This document shows positions 11,409 through 22,448 of a stretch of 64,000 bases of DNA, one piece after another. Positions within the stretch are counted from its first letter, which is position 1. Every line of letters begins with the position of its first letter. The notes beneath the pieces are model-generated. The model was given only the letters and a program-made list of their open reading frames with translations, was not told where the DNA came from and did not search any database. The stretch lies in the NCBI GenBank assembly GCA_021018815.1, contig JAITYX010000028.1, positions 5,845,001 through 5,909,000 on the forward strand, read 5' to 3'. The DNA comes from Talinum fruticosum (taxonomy: Eukaryota; Streptophyta; Magnoliopsida; Caryophyllales; Talinaceae). The translations under genes and the position numbers were made by a program.

Positions 11409-12779
11409 CTGGATGAGGGTGGAATAGTAGTCGAAACAAGGCTAGACTTGTAGCTCAAGGTTACAATCAAGAAGAAGGAATTGATTGTGGGGAAACCTTT
11501 ACACCAGTAGCTAGAATAGAAGCCATTAGAATACTTGTTGGCATTTGCATCTTGCATGCATATCAAGTTATATCAAATGGATGTTAAGTGTGCCTTTCTC
11601 AATGGTTTTATTGAAGAAGAGGTCTATGTCGAGCAGACCTCCTGGTTTTGAAAACTCGGAATTCCCAAATCATGTTTTCAAACTTCAAAAGGCTCTCTAT
11701 GGTCTTAATCAAGCCCCTAGAGCTTGGTATGAAAGACTGAGCGACTTCCTGGTTCAAAATGATTTTAAAAGAGGTCAGATCGACAAAACCCTATTCATAA
11801 AGACCAAAGGGAAAGATTTTCTCATTGTTCAAATATATGTTGATGATATTATTTTCGGTGCTACTAATGAATTTACGTGCGAGAATTTTACGAGTTGATG
11901 AGTCAAGAGTTCCGAGATGAGTATGATGGGAGAACTCAACTTTTTCCTTGGACTGCAAATCAAACAAGACAAAGATGGAATCTTTGTTCATCAATCGAAA
12001 TACACCAAGGAACTGCTGAAGAAATATAAACTTCAAGATGCAAAGCACGCATCCACCCTTATGAGCAGCGAGTATAAAGCTCGACTCGGATGAGACGAGT
12101 AAAGCGAGTAGATCGAAACTCTATCGGGGTATGATTGGATCACTGCTATATCTTACTTCAGCGGACCAGATATAATGTTCGGTGTTTGCTTATGCGCACG
12201 ATTTCAAGCTAATCCAAAAGAATCACATCTCACTGCGGTGAAGAGAATATTCGAGATATCTTGCAGGCACTCGGAATCTAGGACTATGGTACTCCGGAGA
12301 CTCGAAGCCGACTCGACTCGGGTACTCGAGACGCAGACTATGCGAGGATACAAAGTTGATCGAAAGAGCACATCCGGAACTTGCCAATTTCAGGTCAATC
12401 CCTAATATCCTGGCACTCAAAGAAGCAAAATTCAGTAGCTCTATCAAGCTGCGAAGCTAAATATATTGCCGCTGGAGCTTGTTGCGCTCAGATTCTCTGG
12501 ATAAAACAACACTTGAAAGATCCGGGACTATCTCTCAACTCGGTTCCAATCAAGTGTGACAATAAGAGCGCAATCGGTATCACTAAGAATCCTGTCCGAG
12601 CACTAAAAAACAAAGCATATTGAAGTCAGGTATCACTTCTTACGCGATCACTCGAAAAGGGTGACATTATACTTGAGTTTATTCCGACTAATCTTCAATT
12701 AGCTGATATATTTACTAAGCCCCTTTGTGAGGATCAATTGCATTTTATTCGGAATGAGCTTGGTATGTTAAATGCTTAG

Positions 12780-13427
12780 TTTTGTGTTATGATTCTTGAA
12801 TATTTCTATGCCATGTGCTTTCATTGTTAATAACCATTAGTTCGAGTTGATCACGTGATACTTGGGCTGATAGTTATTTCTGTGTTTCGAGTCACTCAGA
12901 AACTTTTCGAGTCAAACTCGAAGTAAGAGAAAATTGGACATCAAATTTTACGAAGCTATCTCTAGAAGCAGTGGAGAGTTTCGGATTATAATTTCAAATT
13001 TTTTCCTCTCTCTCTCGAGCGCTGCGATCGGATCATAACCGCAGATTTCAAACCACCGATATCTCAACCGTTGAAGAAGAACTGTCACACCGGGCATTAA
13101 TTATCGATGGACGGGGTAAGTCGAAACGGAGTTACTTAACGGATAGTGAACGGGCGCGCGTACTCATTATAAATAACGGCTATCCATCTTCTTCTCGGTA
13201 TTCTAAAACTCCTTCCCTCTCTAACGAAATTCTTCTCGCGGAAGTTTGCTACGTGAATAGTGTTCCACTGGTCGTTCGCGAGACGTCGAAGAAGCTCTCT
13301 CTCTCTCTCTCGTAAGTTTTTCAACTGCTCATCTCCCTTTCTTCTACCATTTTTTTGTTTCGTTACCTTCTCTTCTACTCCTCATTCTCTTTCTCTTTCG
13401 AAAAGCTTCATCTTTTCTTCTCTCACC
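12780..13427 (+). other. element A pol-aORF spacer
   Basis: The spacer is non-coding. It holds a palindrome-like CGAGTCACTC (~12890), a pyrimidine-rich run (~13005), CCGTT/AACGG motifs at 13068, 13125, 13138 and 13149, then TATAAATA at 13168 and a CT-rich leader up to the aORF start at 13428. Confidence 0.75.
13068..13175 (+). promoter_or_regulatory. candidate internal promoter of element A aORF
   Basis: Four AACGG/CCGTT motifs (13068, 13125, 13138, 13149) lie before TATAAATA at 13168-13175, which is 260 bp upstream of the aORF ATG. The same arrangement is at 32410-32534 and, inverted, at 18562-18684 and 47882-47988. Confidence 0.55.
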
Positions 13428-15020
13428 ATGCCTAAAAGAGGAAACCATCCCGACTTTCGGGTTTCTTCATCCTCTAAAAAGCCTCGCACCAACAAGCCGA
13501 AAGCTCAACCCCTTCTAAACCCGTTGTCACCCGAGCATCTTGCACTCTGGATGACAAGTTCTTCCCAACAACCAAATTCTCCTGGCTGTCCAATATCCAA
13601 ACCACCGGAGTTTACCCTTTCTTGTGCTTCGGCGAGTTCATCTATCCTGAACTGGTTTACGAGTTTTATACTCATCTCACCCACTCCGAAAATGTTCTAA
13701 CCTCTCGGGTTCGAACATTACTGTTCAGTATCAACACCTCCCTCCTTCACCGTACTGTTCAAAGTTTCTTCTCTCTTCTTGAACAGCAACCCTATCCCTT
13801 CATCTGAAGTCGCAGACGACTTCTTTGAAAAGTACGCTAAAGAATTCCCCGGGTCCGGAAAGAACTTTTACGTGACTCGGTTGAAGTCGAAGCCGAGCTT
13901 ACGTGTTTCTTGCTGATGAGAACTTTCTTCTCACAGCATTCTAGCAAGGAGAACCCTAACTCCAAGCACCTCAAAGCCCTCTTCGATATCCCGGAGGGAT
14001 ACGAAGTCGACCTCTTCCCCTCCATCATTGAGCGGATGGCGGTCGTGCCAGCTCGACTCCAAACCAAGAAGAACACCTCCCTTCCTTTCGGTGCTCTTCT
14101 CACCCTTGTCTTCAAACAATTCCAAGTTCCTCTTCCCTCCGACCCTAACGCGGTGTCCGAGGCGGCCATTGTGGTCGGCAAGAAGGAACTCAGGGTACGG
14201 ATACCAGGAAACTAACCACGGTGTGCGGGTTCACAACTCGAGGCGAGGCCTCCTTCTCCACCTCGGACTCGGAAATCAACCCCTCTCCCTCTTCCCTCTT
14301 CACCTGGTGGTGCCTCCACCTCCGGTGCTTCCAAAACTCTCTCCGCCCTCTTGTCTCCTATCTTCATGGACAAGATCACCTCTGTGTCTTCGAATTCGAG
14401 ACATGCTCGGAGGTTTCAAGTCCGTTCTTCGAGGTCGACCATCAACCAAAAGACCGGTCGAGTCCCAAATCCGAGAGCGGCAGTCTCTCGTTCTTGAGAT
14501 GAGAGAGCTGGTTAAGGAGCAGCAGGAGCTGGCTGAGCTCCTCGAGAGAGAGACGGTCCAAGGCGGCTCGGGACCAGGATGACTCGGACACCTCCGAGGC
14601 GTCTTTGAGCCCGAGCTCGACCTCCTCGGCCGGCGAGAAGCGAGGAAGAAGAGGAAGAAGCGGCGAAGCAGCGAGAGGACGCCGAGGAACCTACGGCTGA
14701 GCAGGCCCTTCCGGGCAAAGGGAAGAAGAGGCCGTGGCAAGCTGCTCCCCAAGCTCAAATTGCTGTACTCGGCTCGGACAGCGAGTCCGAGTGGGTCGAG
14801 CGATCTCGCTCCTCCAGCGAGTCGGCCAGAGCAGCCCCTCCAGCCCTCGAGGTCCCAAGGGAAGAACCCTCGATCCCCTATCCCCGGGTCGGCCCCTCGA
14901 GCCGAGCCCCTGCGAACTATTCCGGTTCTCCCTTCGCCGCGCTCAACCACATCGTCAAGGTCTTATCGGCGCCGGCGCACTCGCGCCTCCACTCCGAAAT
15001 CCCCTCCTTCCTAGTTGGAG
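13428..15020 (+). pseudogene. element A additional ORF (aORF), unknown function
   Basis: The ORF starts MPKRGNHPDF at the first ATG after the CT-rich leader; the same MPKRG start is found in every copy here. Conserved blocks in order are FFPTTKFSW (~13555, out of the first frame), FGEFIYPELV (~13625), FFEKYAKEFP (~13820), RTFFSQHSSKENPNS (~13920), EGYEVDLFPSIIERMA (~13995) and SEAAIVVGKKEL (~14155). A proline-rich stretch, a Gln/Glu-rich coiled-coil-like segment (~14500-14570), an acidic Lys/Glu region (~14640) and a Ser/Pro tail follow. The N-terminal half resembles the 'putative plant transposon protein' domain in my recollection. SIRE elements are known for an envelope-like ORF at this place, but I see no signal peptide or convincing membrane segment. 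At least four frame changes break it. Confidence 0.75.
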
Positions 15021-15404
15021 CCATGCACCTGAGTCACAATTCCTCGGTGTCTCCGGAATTTCGCTTCAAAATTTTCTTTTTGTCCGGACAACTTATGTGT
15101 ATTCCTTGTACTTTTCTCCTCTCTTTTTGGTTCTTGTTTTTCTTTGAAAGGCAAGGGGAGAAAATGTAGTCGAAACTGGTTGTCTTGTTTAGGGGAGTTT
15201 TTACTGCCCTTGTAAATTTTTAATGGATTAATGCATTTCATTATTTACGAGTTCTTTCTTTAATAAGTTAAAGCATACTTTATCTTGCTCCGATATATTG
15301 TATATTACTCGATCTATTCAATATGCCTTATTTTTTTCACACTACTCGGAATCAATCTATTTTTCTCTAACAAAGTTTACGTTTAAGTACGGAATGCCTT
15401 TCAT

Positions 15405-15417
15405 CAAAAGGGGAGAT
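15405..15417 (+). promoter_or_regulatory. polypurine tract of element A
   Basis: AAAAGGGGAGAT(T) directly precedes the 3' LTR. The same tract stands before the LTRs at 34739 and 40628 and, inverted, at 6037. Confidence 0.9.
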
Positions 15418-16995
15418 TGAAGACTCGAGACCACGCTCTATATCTTTACGAGTCATGCAAAAGGAATCGGGTATAACGATGTCATTTATATATAGTTTTG
15501 ATTCCAAGGCATTCTCTATGTCTTAGAAACTTACTCGAGTTAAATATGTATCTTTTCTATGCGATTCGGCCTTCATTTATCTCTTTCATCGCTTTTCGGT
15601 TAAGCGCCTCGAAAGCTGGTTCTTTATTCCGAGTCCATTCTCACTCGGATTAATCACATTTTGAATATACCGAGTATTTCGTTGTTTCTCCTCGGAATCT
15701 GACTTGTGGTTATTTACTCTATTGCTTGCATAGTCGGCATTCATAGTTCGTTTCATGCTTAGTCTATATCAAGTTCTTTCTCACTCTAATATTCGCTATA
15801 GAACGTGTTTCTTTACTTAAGACTAAGTCATATGGAATTCCGAGTATCATGGATATTAGACTCAGAAAATTCCATTTCTTTTCCGACTCGAGATAATCTG
15901 TTAGTCAATTATCATGATTATTTTATTATCTGTGTCTAACCTTGGACCAAAGTATTTTATACTTTGAGAACCAAAGGTGTTTTACTTTTGTAGGTTATTC
16001 AATCGAAGATATCTTTTCGAACTACAAAAGTAGCCGAGCTCGAACGTCAAATCACCAGCGAGATATGGCTTTTCACCTTGCCTCGCTTTAGTCTCGGAAG
16101 ATTGTGTCGAAGTCGTACTGCTTCCATATCCGGAAAACTGGAACGTCAAGCTTAACGGTGGTTTTCACCACATTTTTCAAGATACAACCGATGGTTTTGG
16201 GACTTCCAAAAGAGTTAAACCGTTGTCCAACGTTCATATTTCAACGGATACTTTCGAGTGACTCGGAAAGTCTTTCTCAACGGTCACGTAGGACTCTTGG
16301 TCAACGAGATGAAGATAACGGCTACTCTGCATGGTCTTCTATAAAAGAAGCCACTTCACAAGACTTGAAGGTTGCCGAATACATTGTCAATACACTTACT
16401 TGAACAAAGTTATTGTATTTACTTTCAATCTTCAACTTACAACTCCCACTCTGTAATTCATTACTTTACGAGTTGTAAGGTATTGTACTTAGTTACAAAC
16501 TCCTCTTACATTCTTTGTAAGGTCCCTTGACTAAGTTGTAAAGGTTAACTCGGCTTAGTTGTCCCTAGCTGTAAGGGTTATCTCAGCTAGGAAGTACTAG
16601 ATCGAGATAAGGTAACTTCGAGTCTAGGAAAATTTGTGTAGAGTTGTCTAAGGGAGCAACTCGGGTTCAGTCAAGTTCACGGTATTTTGTGGACTCAAAA
16701 TAGTGGATTTGACTTCGTGTCTGGATTGACACGGGCCGTGGTTTTCTGCCCCAGGAGGGTTTCCACGTAAAATCTCTCGTGTTCTATTTCGAGTTCATTC
16801 TAGACTCGGACGGCCTTAGTGCTCTTGCTTCTTCGATTCATTGCTTTACGAGTCCAATCTTTTCGACTCGTTATCGGACTCGGATTCTGTCTTTGTCACT
16901 TTTCTGCGCAAAAGTGTGTATTCTCGAGAGAGAATTTTCTATCACCCTATTCACCCCCTCTAGGGTGACTCGGACTCTCCTTGAGCAAACCTTCA
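15418..16995 (+). repeat. 3' LTR of element A
   Basis: It is 1578 bp, from TGAAGACTCGAGACC to AAACCTTCA, and nearly the same as the 5' LTR. Most differences lie at CTCG/CGAG sites. The TATA box is at 16340-16347. Confidence 0.95.
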
Positions 16996-17190
16996 AAAAC
17001 ACAGAAAGTACATAGAAGAGAGGGTGAGAAAACTCCCCTAAACAAGACAACAAAAGACAACAAATTTTCTAGAATAATTCTCCCCTTGCCTTTCAACAAA
17101 AAAAACACAAAAAATTGGGGAAGAATGTATCAAGTAGATACAAATTTGATGTCTGGACAAAAAAAAAAAAATAAGAGAAAAAAAATTAAG
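16996..17190 (-). other. element B 3' untranslated DNA beyond the element A insertion
   Basis: The minus strand matches 34190-34370 of element C (the TTTTGTCCGGACA-type stretch and the GTCTTGTTTAGGG-type stretch). It continues the sequence interrupted at 6421. Confidence 0.75.
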
Positions 17191-18396
17191 ACGGTGGAGT
17201 GGATGCGGTGTGAGTGGAAGCGGATGAACGTGCGAGTGCGCCTTTGCTGATATGCTTGTAAAGATGTTGAAAATCCGGGTGGTGGCGGCACCGGTATCTC
17301 TAGCAGGGGCTCAACTTTAAGTGGGTGACCTAGAATGAGATCATCAAGAGGTTCATCCTCTTGAAATTCCATGGAGGTGGTGCTTCCTCTGGTTTGATTG
17401 CTTGTAGACTGTCTAGCATCCGCGAGGTCTTCCGACTCACTAAGATTGTTGTTTGAGCTTATCGGTTCAGGTTGAGGAATGGGAGCACCTTGTCCCTCGG
17501 CTTCTTCCTTTTCTTCTTCTTCTTATTCCTTTTTCTCTCCTTCTTCCTTCTCTCCTTCTTCCTTCTCCTCGGAAGGAGCCGCTTCAGCCGCAACCTCCTC
17601 TTCTTCTTCGGTACCTCTCTAGATGGAGACTTGGCGGGGCTCGAGGACTCTTCCGATGTTTCGAGCTGTCCAGGTCTCGAGTTTCTTTGGAGCGCCTTCT
17701 CTAAGGAGCTCGATCATCTCCTGTCGCTTCTTAACCAAAGCCTTCATTTCGAGGAGCACATCTTGCTGCTCTCGAATTTGAGACTGAGGCTGTTTTTGGT
17801 TGATGGTCATGGACTGAAGGACAGTCTTAAAGGAGCAAAAAGTGTCCTAAATTTCCGTGGACACGAGAGGAGAGCTTGTCTATGAGTGTTGCGGACAAGG
17901 CGGCGGAGATAACATGAGAAGCACTCGAGGTGGAGGCACCGCCGGTGAATGAGGGAGTGAGAGAGGAGTTTGAGTCCGAGGCGGAGGAGAGGGTTGCCTC
18001 GGCTTCGAGCTATGGACCGAGACACCCGATTGGGTTTCCTGGTATCCATAGCCGATAAGCTCTTTTCCGCCAACAACTATGGCAGCCTCGGACACTTCAT
18101 TTGGGTTTGAGGGAGCGGAACCTTGAATTGTTTCCTCTCGAGCTAGAAAGGTTCGAATAGAACTCAAGCAACGAGTTCCGGATATATGAATTCACCGAAA
18201 CAAAGGAAATTGTATACCCTCGTTGTTTTGATGTGTTCCAACCACGAAAAGTTTGTGGTTGGGAAGAATTTGTCATCCAACGTAAGGTGTTGGGTGATAA
18301 GGATCTTAGACGGATTAGAAGAACCTTCTTGGATTTTAGTTCTAGGTTTCTTCGTGGCGGAACTTAGAAAATCTTGAGCGGAACCTCTTTAGGCAT
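17190..18396 (-). pseudogene. element B additional ORF (aORF), with internal deletion
   Basis: The ATG is at 18394-18396 (MPKRG-like start, one base lost). Next come the LDDKFFPTT and FLCFGEFIYPEL blocks. At about 18148 the reading jumps from the FYSNLSSS block straight to KVPLPSNPNEVSEAAIVVGGKEL. That removes roughly 330 bp with the FFKKYAKE, FFSHHTSKENPNS and LFPSIIE blocks still present in A and C. A proline-rich part, a clear coiled-coil-like segment (REQQDVLLEMKALVKKRQ, ~17760-17700), an acidic Glu-rich part (~17590-17470) and the EDEPLDDL tail (~17360) follow. The long Phe/Leu ORF seen on the + strand here is only the complement of the Glu-rich part. The function is unknown. Confidence 0.75.
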
Positions 18397-18436
18397 GTTT
18401 GAGAGGTTTTGAGATGAGAGAGAGCCGACTCGAAGA

Positions 18437-18440
<4 letters not shown>

Positions 18441-18478
<38 letters not shown>
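18441..18478. repeat. (GA)n microsatellite
   Basis: This is a GA run on + (CT on the element B strand) in the leader between the internal TATA box and the aORF start. Confidence 0.95.
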
Positions 18479-18481
<3 letters not shown>

Positions 18482-18561
18482 TTGAGAGTGCTTGAGAGCT
18501 TGAGATTGCGAGAATGTAGGTTAGCAGAGAGAAAAGTAGTGAAATGAAGGAAAATAGATGC

Positions 18562-18684
18562 TATTTATAGCGAAAAAATGTCCTTCGAGTATCCGTTCCG
18601 ACCCAATTCTCCAATGGTCCCCTTAGACCGGTGTGTCCGTTCCGCTCTCCAACGGTTAGAATTCCAGTGTCTATCTCCCAACGG
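18562..18684 (-). promoter_or_regulatory. candidate internal promoter of element B aORF
   Basis: TATAAATA (minus) is at 18562-18569, 173 bp before the ATG. Upstream are AACGG/CCGTT at 18593, 18637, 18651 and 18680. TCCAACGGTTA (18648-18658) and CCCAACGGCTA (18677-18687) each fit the MSA consensus YCYAACGGYYA exactly. Confidence 0.6.
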
Positions 18685-18974
18685 CTAGTTCACCGATCGT
18701 TGCGCGCGATAGAAAGAGAGAGAGAGAGAAATTTCATAAGAAATTTCTGAAATGCTCCGCTAATCTAGAGATAATTTCAAAAGTTTGAAGTCCAATTTTC
18801 TCAAAACCGAGTCTTACTCAGTAAAGTTTCGAGTAACTCGGAAAACACAAACAGATAATAACTCCTAGCTCGAGTATCACTGGGTCAATTGAACTAATTG
18901 TTATTAAGACAAAGAAAAGAAACATGTAACACATAATCATGCAAGAGAATTTCATATAGAAATACACATAATCA

Positions 18975-21900
18975 TGCATTATCATGCCAAGTTCATTCCT
19001 AATGAAGAAAACTGATCCTCTCTAAATGGCTTAGTAAAGATATCAGCTAGCTGAAATTTTGTAGTAATAAATTCAAGTTCAATATCACCTTTCTCAGAAT
19101 GGTCTCTCGGAAAATGATACTTGACTTCAATATGCTTTGTCTTTGAGTGCTTGAACTGGATTCTTAGTGATGGTGATTGCACTCTAATTGTCACACTTGA
19201 TTGGAATCGATTTGAATGAAAGTCCAAGGTCTTTCAAGTGTTGCTTGATTAATAGAATCTAAGCACAGCGTGCTCCAGCTGCAATGTACTCAGCTTCAGC
19301 AGTTGATAGAGCAACCGAGTTCTTCTTTTTGAGTGCCAAGATATAAGGGATTGACCTAGAAACTGGCATGCTCTCGAGGTGCTCTTTCTATCAACTTTGT
19401 ATCCAACATAGTCGGCATATGAGTATCCAGGTGAGGGTCGGTTCCGAGTCTCTTGAGAACCATAGACCTAGATTCCGAGTCCCTACAAGATATCTAAAGA
19501 TTCTCTTCACCGTAGTGAGATGTGATTCTTTTGGATTAGCTTGAAATCTTGCACACGGACATACACTAAACATTATGTCCGGCCTACTTGGATGTGAGAT
19601 ATAGTAGAGATCCAATCATACCTCGATAGAGTTTCTAATCTATCGCTTAACCTTTTCTGTCCGAGTCCAGTTTTATGCTCGCTACTCATTGGTGTTGCTG
19701 CATGTTTTGCATCTTGAAGCTTATACTTCGTCAGCAACTCCTTGGTATACTTTGATTGATGGACATAGATGCCATCTTTGTCTTGCTTGATTTGTAGACC
19801 AAGGAAAAATTGAGCTCTCCCATCATGCTCATTCGGAATTCTGTCTCATTAACTCGGAAAAATCTTAACAGAGATTTTTATTAGTAGCTCCAAATATTGT
19901 ATCATCAACATAGATTTGAACAATAAGAAAGTCTTTCCTCTTGGTTTTTGTGAAAAGAATTTTGACAATCTAACCTCTGAAATCATTGTCAACCAAGAAA
20001 CCGCTTAGTCTTTCATACTAAGCTCTCGGAGCTTGTTCAAGACCATAGAGAGCCTTTTGCAATTTAAAAACATGATTTGGAAATTCTGAGTTTTCAAATC
20101 CAGGGGTTACTCAACATAGACTTCCTCTTGAATGAAACCATATAGAAAAGCACATTTGACATCCATTTGATATAATTTAATATTCATGCTTGATGCAAAT
20201 GCCAATGGGATTCTAATTGCTTCAATCCTAGCAACCGGTGCAAAGGTTTCCCCACAATCAATTCCTTCTTCTTGATTGTAACCTTGAGCCACAAGTCTAG
20301 CCTTATTTCGAATTACCAGCCCATCCTCATCCAGTTTGTTCTTGAAAACCCATTTGGTTCCTATGACGGGGTGGTCGAAGGTCATTTGGTCAAAGTCCGA
20401 GACTTGGTTTCTTTCAAATTAATTAAGTTCTTCTTGCATGGCCTCTACCCATTCAGGTTCATTTAGGGCCTCTAGTGCATTTCTGGGTTTAGTAAATGAT
20501 ATGAATATAGTGAATGCACATAGATTTTGCAAAGAAGAGCGAGTTCTTACCCTACTATTGATGTTAGACAAGATGTTTTCGAGTGGGTGACTCGAATCAT
20601 GTTTGAATGCTCTACCTGTTCTCTAGTTGACCTGATTTGTGGGTTGAACTGGTTGATCCTCGGTGATCTGATTTGATTGAGCTTGCTCATTTGTTTGACC
20701 TTCAGCATTCCGAGCTGGCTCTAGAGTTGGTTTAGTCCGAGTCATGATACTCTAAGCTACCTCAATCTGAGTTGCTTTTTCTTGACTCTGTCCGAGCTCA
20801 CCTTCAAGCAAGATTATCTTCATCTCGACCGAGTTTCAAATATGAGAATGTTGACTCAATTGGTTTTCCCTCTCATCAAAAATAACGTGGATGCTTTCTT
20901 CCACTTTGTTAGTTCTTTTAGTAAAAATGCGATATGCTTTACTATGAGATGAATAACCAAGAAAAATACCTTCATCCGACCGAGCACTAAACTTGGTCGG
21001 GTGATTATTACCATTATTGTGAACATAGCACTTGCATCCGAAGGATTTGAAGTATGAGATGTTAGGTTTCTTTCCCTTGTAGAGCTCGTATGGAGTTTTC
21101 TTCAAAATAGGTGTGATGAGGCATCTATTCAAGTGTGTAGCTTGTTATGTTGGATCGCCTCAGCCTAAAAATAGTAAGGCGGATCGTGTTCAATCATCAT
21201 TGTCCTTCCTATTTCTTCAAGAGTTCTATTCTTTCTCTTCACTACCCCATTCCGTTGAGGAGTTCCGGGTGCTGAGAAGTTGTGGGAGATACCATTCTTG
21301 TCGCAGAACTCCGCAAATTCCGAGTAGTCGAAGTCCCATCCATGGTTAGTCCAAATTCTTTTGACCCGAGTCTCGGACTCTACATGAATTTTCCTACAGA
21401 GCTTGCTCGAACTCTTTGAAGGCTTCATTTTTGTGCTTAAGAAAACAAACCCGGGTATATCGTGAGTAGTCATCAACAATCACCAGTACATATGATTTAC
21501 CTCCGAGACTCTTTACAGGGATTTCACCACATAAATCCATATGCAACATTTCAAGCACTTTGGATGTGGAAATAGTTTTGAGAGATTTGAACGAAGATCC
21601 GACCTTTTTCCTTTTGTGCATGCTTCACAAATTTTATCTTTCTTAAATGCACAATTAGGCAAACCTCCGACTAAACCATGAGATGTAAGCTTTTTGATAG
21701 TATGCATGCTAACATGACCTAGTCTACGATGCCATGTCTAAGAATCATCATGCAGAGATGCTTTTAAGCAAGATAAGTTCGACTTGGATGAAAAAGAGGA
21801 ATAGTATAAGTGTTACCTAATCTCTTGCCGGAGAGCTTAGTCTCCTTGGTAGTTGCATCGAAATATAGCAATTGGTCTAAGTGAATCTTACCTCTTGACC

Positions 21901-22150
21901 TTTGTCACATAGTTGAGAGATGCTGAGTAGATTGTACTTTAATCCCTTGACAAGATAGACTGGGCTGACTAGGTTGTCTCCTTTTCCAATCTTGCCTATT
22001 CCAACTATCTTGCCCTTACTGTCATCTCCAAAAGTGACTTTGCCTCCTTTGTAATCTTCCAACTCGGAAAAGAGTCTTGAATCTCCTGACATGTGGCTTG
22101 AGCATCCATTGTCTAGGTACTAATGACCTTTTGTCCTTTTCGAGTTACCT
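18975..22150 (-). pseudogene. element B pol (protease, integrase, RT, RNase H), frameshifted
   Basis: Reading the minus strand, protease has YLDNGCSSHMSGDSRLF near 22140-22080, so the active site is D-N-G rather than D-S-G or D-T-G. The integrase zinc finger region (CEACTKGK near 21630) and core follow (VIVDDYSRYTRV near 21480, TNHGWDFDYSEF near 21340, GTPQRNGVVKRKNRT near 21265, LGYSSHSKAYRIF near 20950). RT starts with [14 protein letters not shown] near 20350, has [14 protein letters not shown] near 20290 and reads YVDDTIFGATN near 19900. RNase H ends with LADIFTKPF near 19040-19020. A single-base loss at the GMINA-type end removes the normal stop. Most frame breaks fall in the RT-RNase H half (19200-20000). 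Confidence 0.88.
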
Positions 22151-22448
22151 CCCGAGGATTTGTCTCCTCATTGTCCGAGTTTTCTGAGTCCGACTTAGAT
22201 TTAGCTTTTGAGTCCGATAGTGCCATCAAACATTTTGAATCGTCCGAGTCTTCATCTTCTTCGAGATGAATCTTTATCACTCCATGTGGCTATCATAGCA
22301 TTCTTCTTCTTTTTGTCCCTCTTTCTACTTGGACAGTCTTTGACTATGTGATCTTTGCTCGCCACATTCAAAACATCCGAGTTCTTAGTTAAAGATAACT
22401 TTGAAGGGGATGTGTGTTTACCTTTTCTATCCTTCCGATCTTTCTTGT
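22150..22448 (-). pseudogene. element B gag, zinc-knuckle part fused to protease by deletion
   Basis: The minus strand shows the knuckle (CFECG... near 22375) with an extra base, then KDCPSRKRD, the acidic Ser/Asp/Glu region (~22280-22180) and NSDNEETNP. At about 22145-22155 it joins the sequence just before protease. The roughly 700 bp that encode the coiled-coil gag C-terminus in element C (28280-28970) are missing. The joint falls at a shared GTAA. The left end is the insertion point of element C. Confidence 0.8.

Larger units (their letters stand above)
9850..12779 (+). pseudogene. element A pol (protease, integrase, RT, RNase H), frameshifted
   Basis: Copia order is clear. The protease flank WYLD...CSRHMSGD lies near 9908-9945; an extra base in the active-site codons turns D-S-G into out-of-frame residues. 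The GAG-pre-integrase HHCC finger is at 10264-10440 (WHRRLGH, CEACTRGK). The integrase core follows (VIIDDFSRFTWV near 10545, the NGVVERKN-type end near 10780, LGYSSHSKAYRIF near 11070). RT runs ~11410-12060 with [26 protein letters not shown] and an intact YVDD near 11840. RNase H follows (VALSSCEAKYIAAGA near 12440, CDNKSA near 12560). Pol ends at LADIFTKPL...GMLNA, with the stop at 12777-12779. The integrase-RT linker is collapsed between 11290 and 11410, with a 30-bp direct duplication and about 400 bp fewer than in element C. Confidence 0.9.
6422..16995 (+). mobile_element. SIRE/Maximus-like Ty1/copia element A (complete, decayed)
   Basis: Two LTRs of 1581 and 1578 bp flank PBS, gag, pol (PR-INT-RT-RH, the copia order), spacer, aORF and PPT; the total is 10,574 bp. 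Terminal bases are TGAAG...CTTCA. The flanks are A-tracts (AAAAA at 6417-6421, AAAAC at 16996-17000), so the target duplication cannot be fixed exactly. Rejoining the flanks restores the continuous 3' untranslated sequence of element B, which proves insertion there. The body carries many frameshifts although the LTRs are very alike. Confidence 0.93.

Noticed and set aside
14300..14950. 216-codon minus-strand ORF
   Set aside because: It is the complement of the acidic and Ser-rich aORF of element A, and its Arg/Ser/Gly composition is that expected of a shadow.
13428..15020. Calling the additional ORF an envelope gene
   Set aside because: Position alone suggests it. No signal peptide, fusion-like segment or transmembrane helix is visible in the readable frames of A, B, C or G.
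16996..17000. A firm 5-bp target duplication for element A
   Set aside because: The flanks are A-tracts (AAAAA and AAAAC), so the duplication cannot be told from the local sequence.
17472..17885. Phe/Leu-rich 137-codon + ORF that looks like a membrane protein
   Set aside because: It is the reverse complement of the GAA/GAG-rich acidic segment of element B aORF. The hydrophobicity is a shadow effect.
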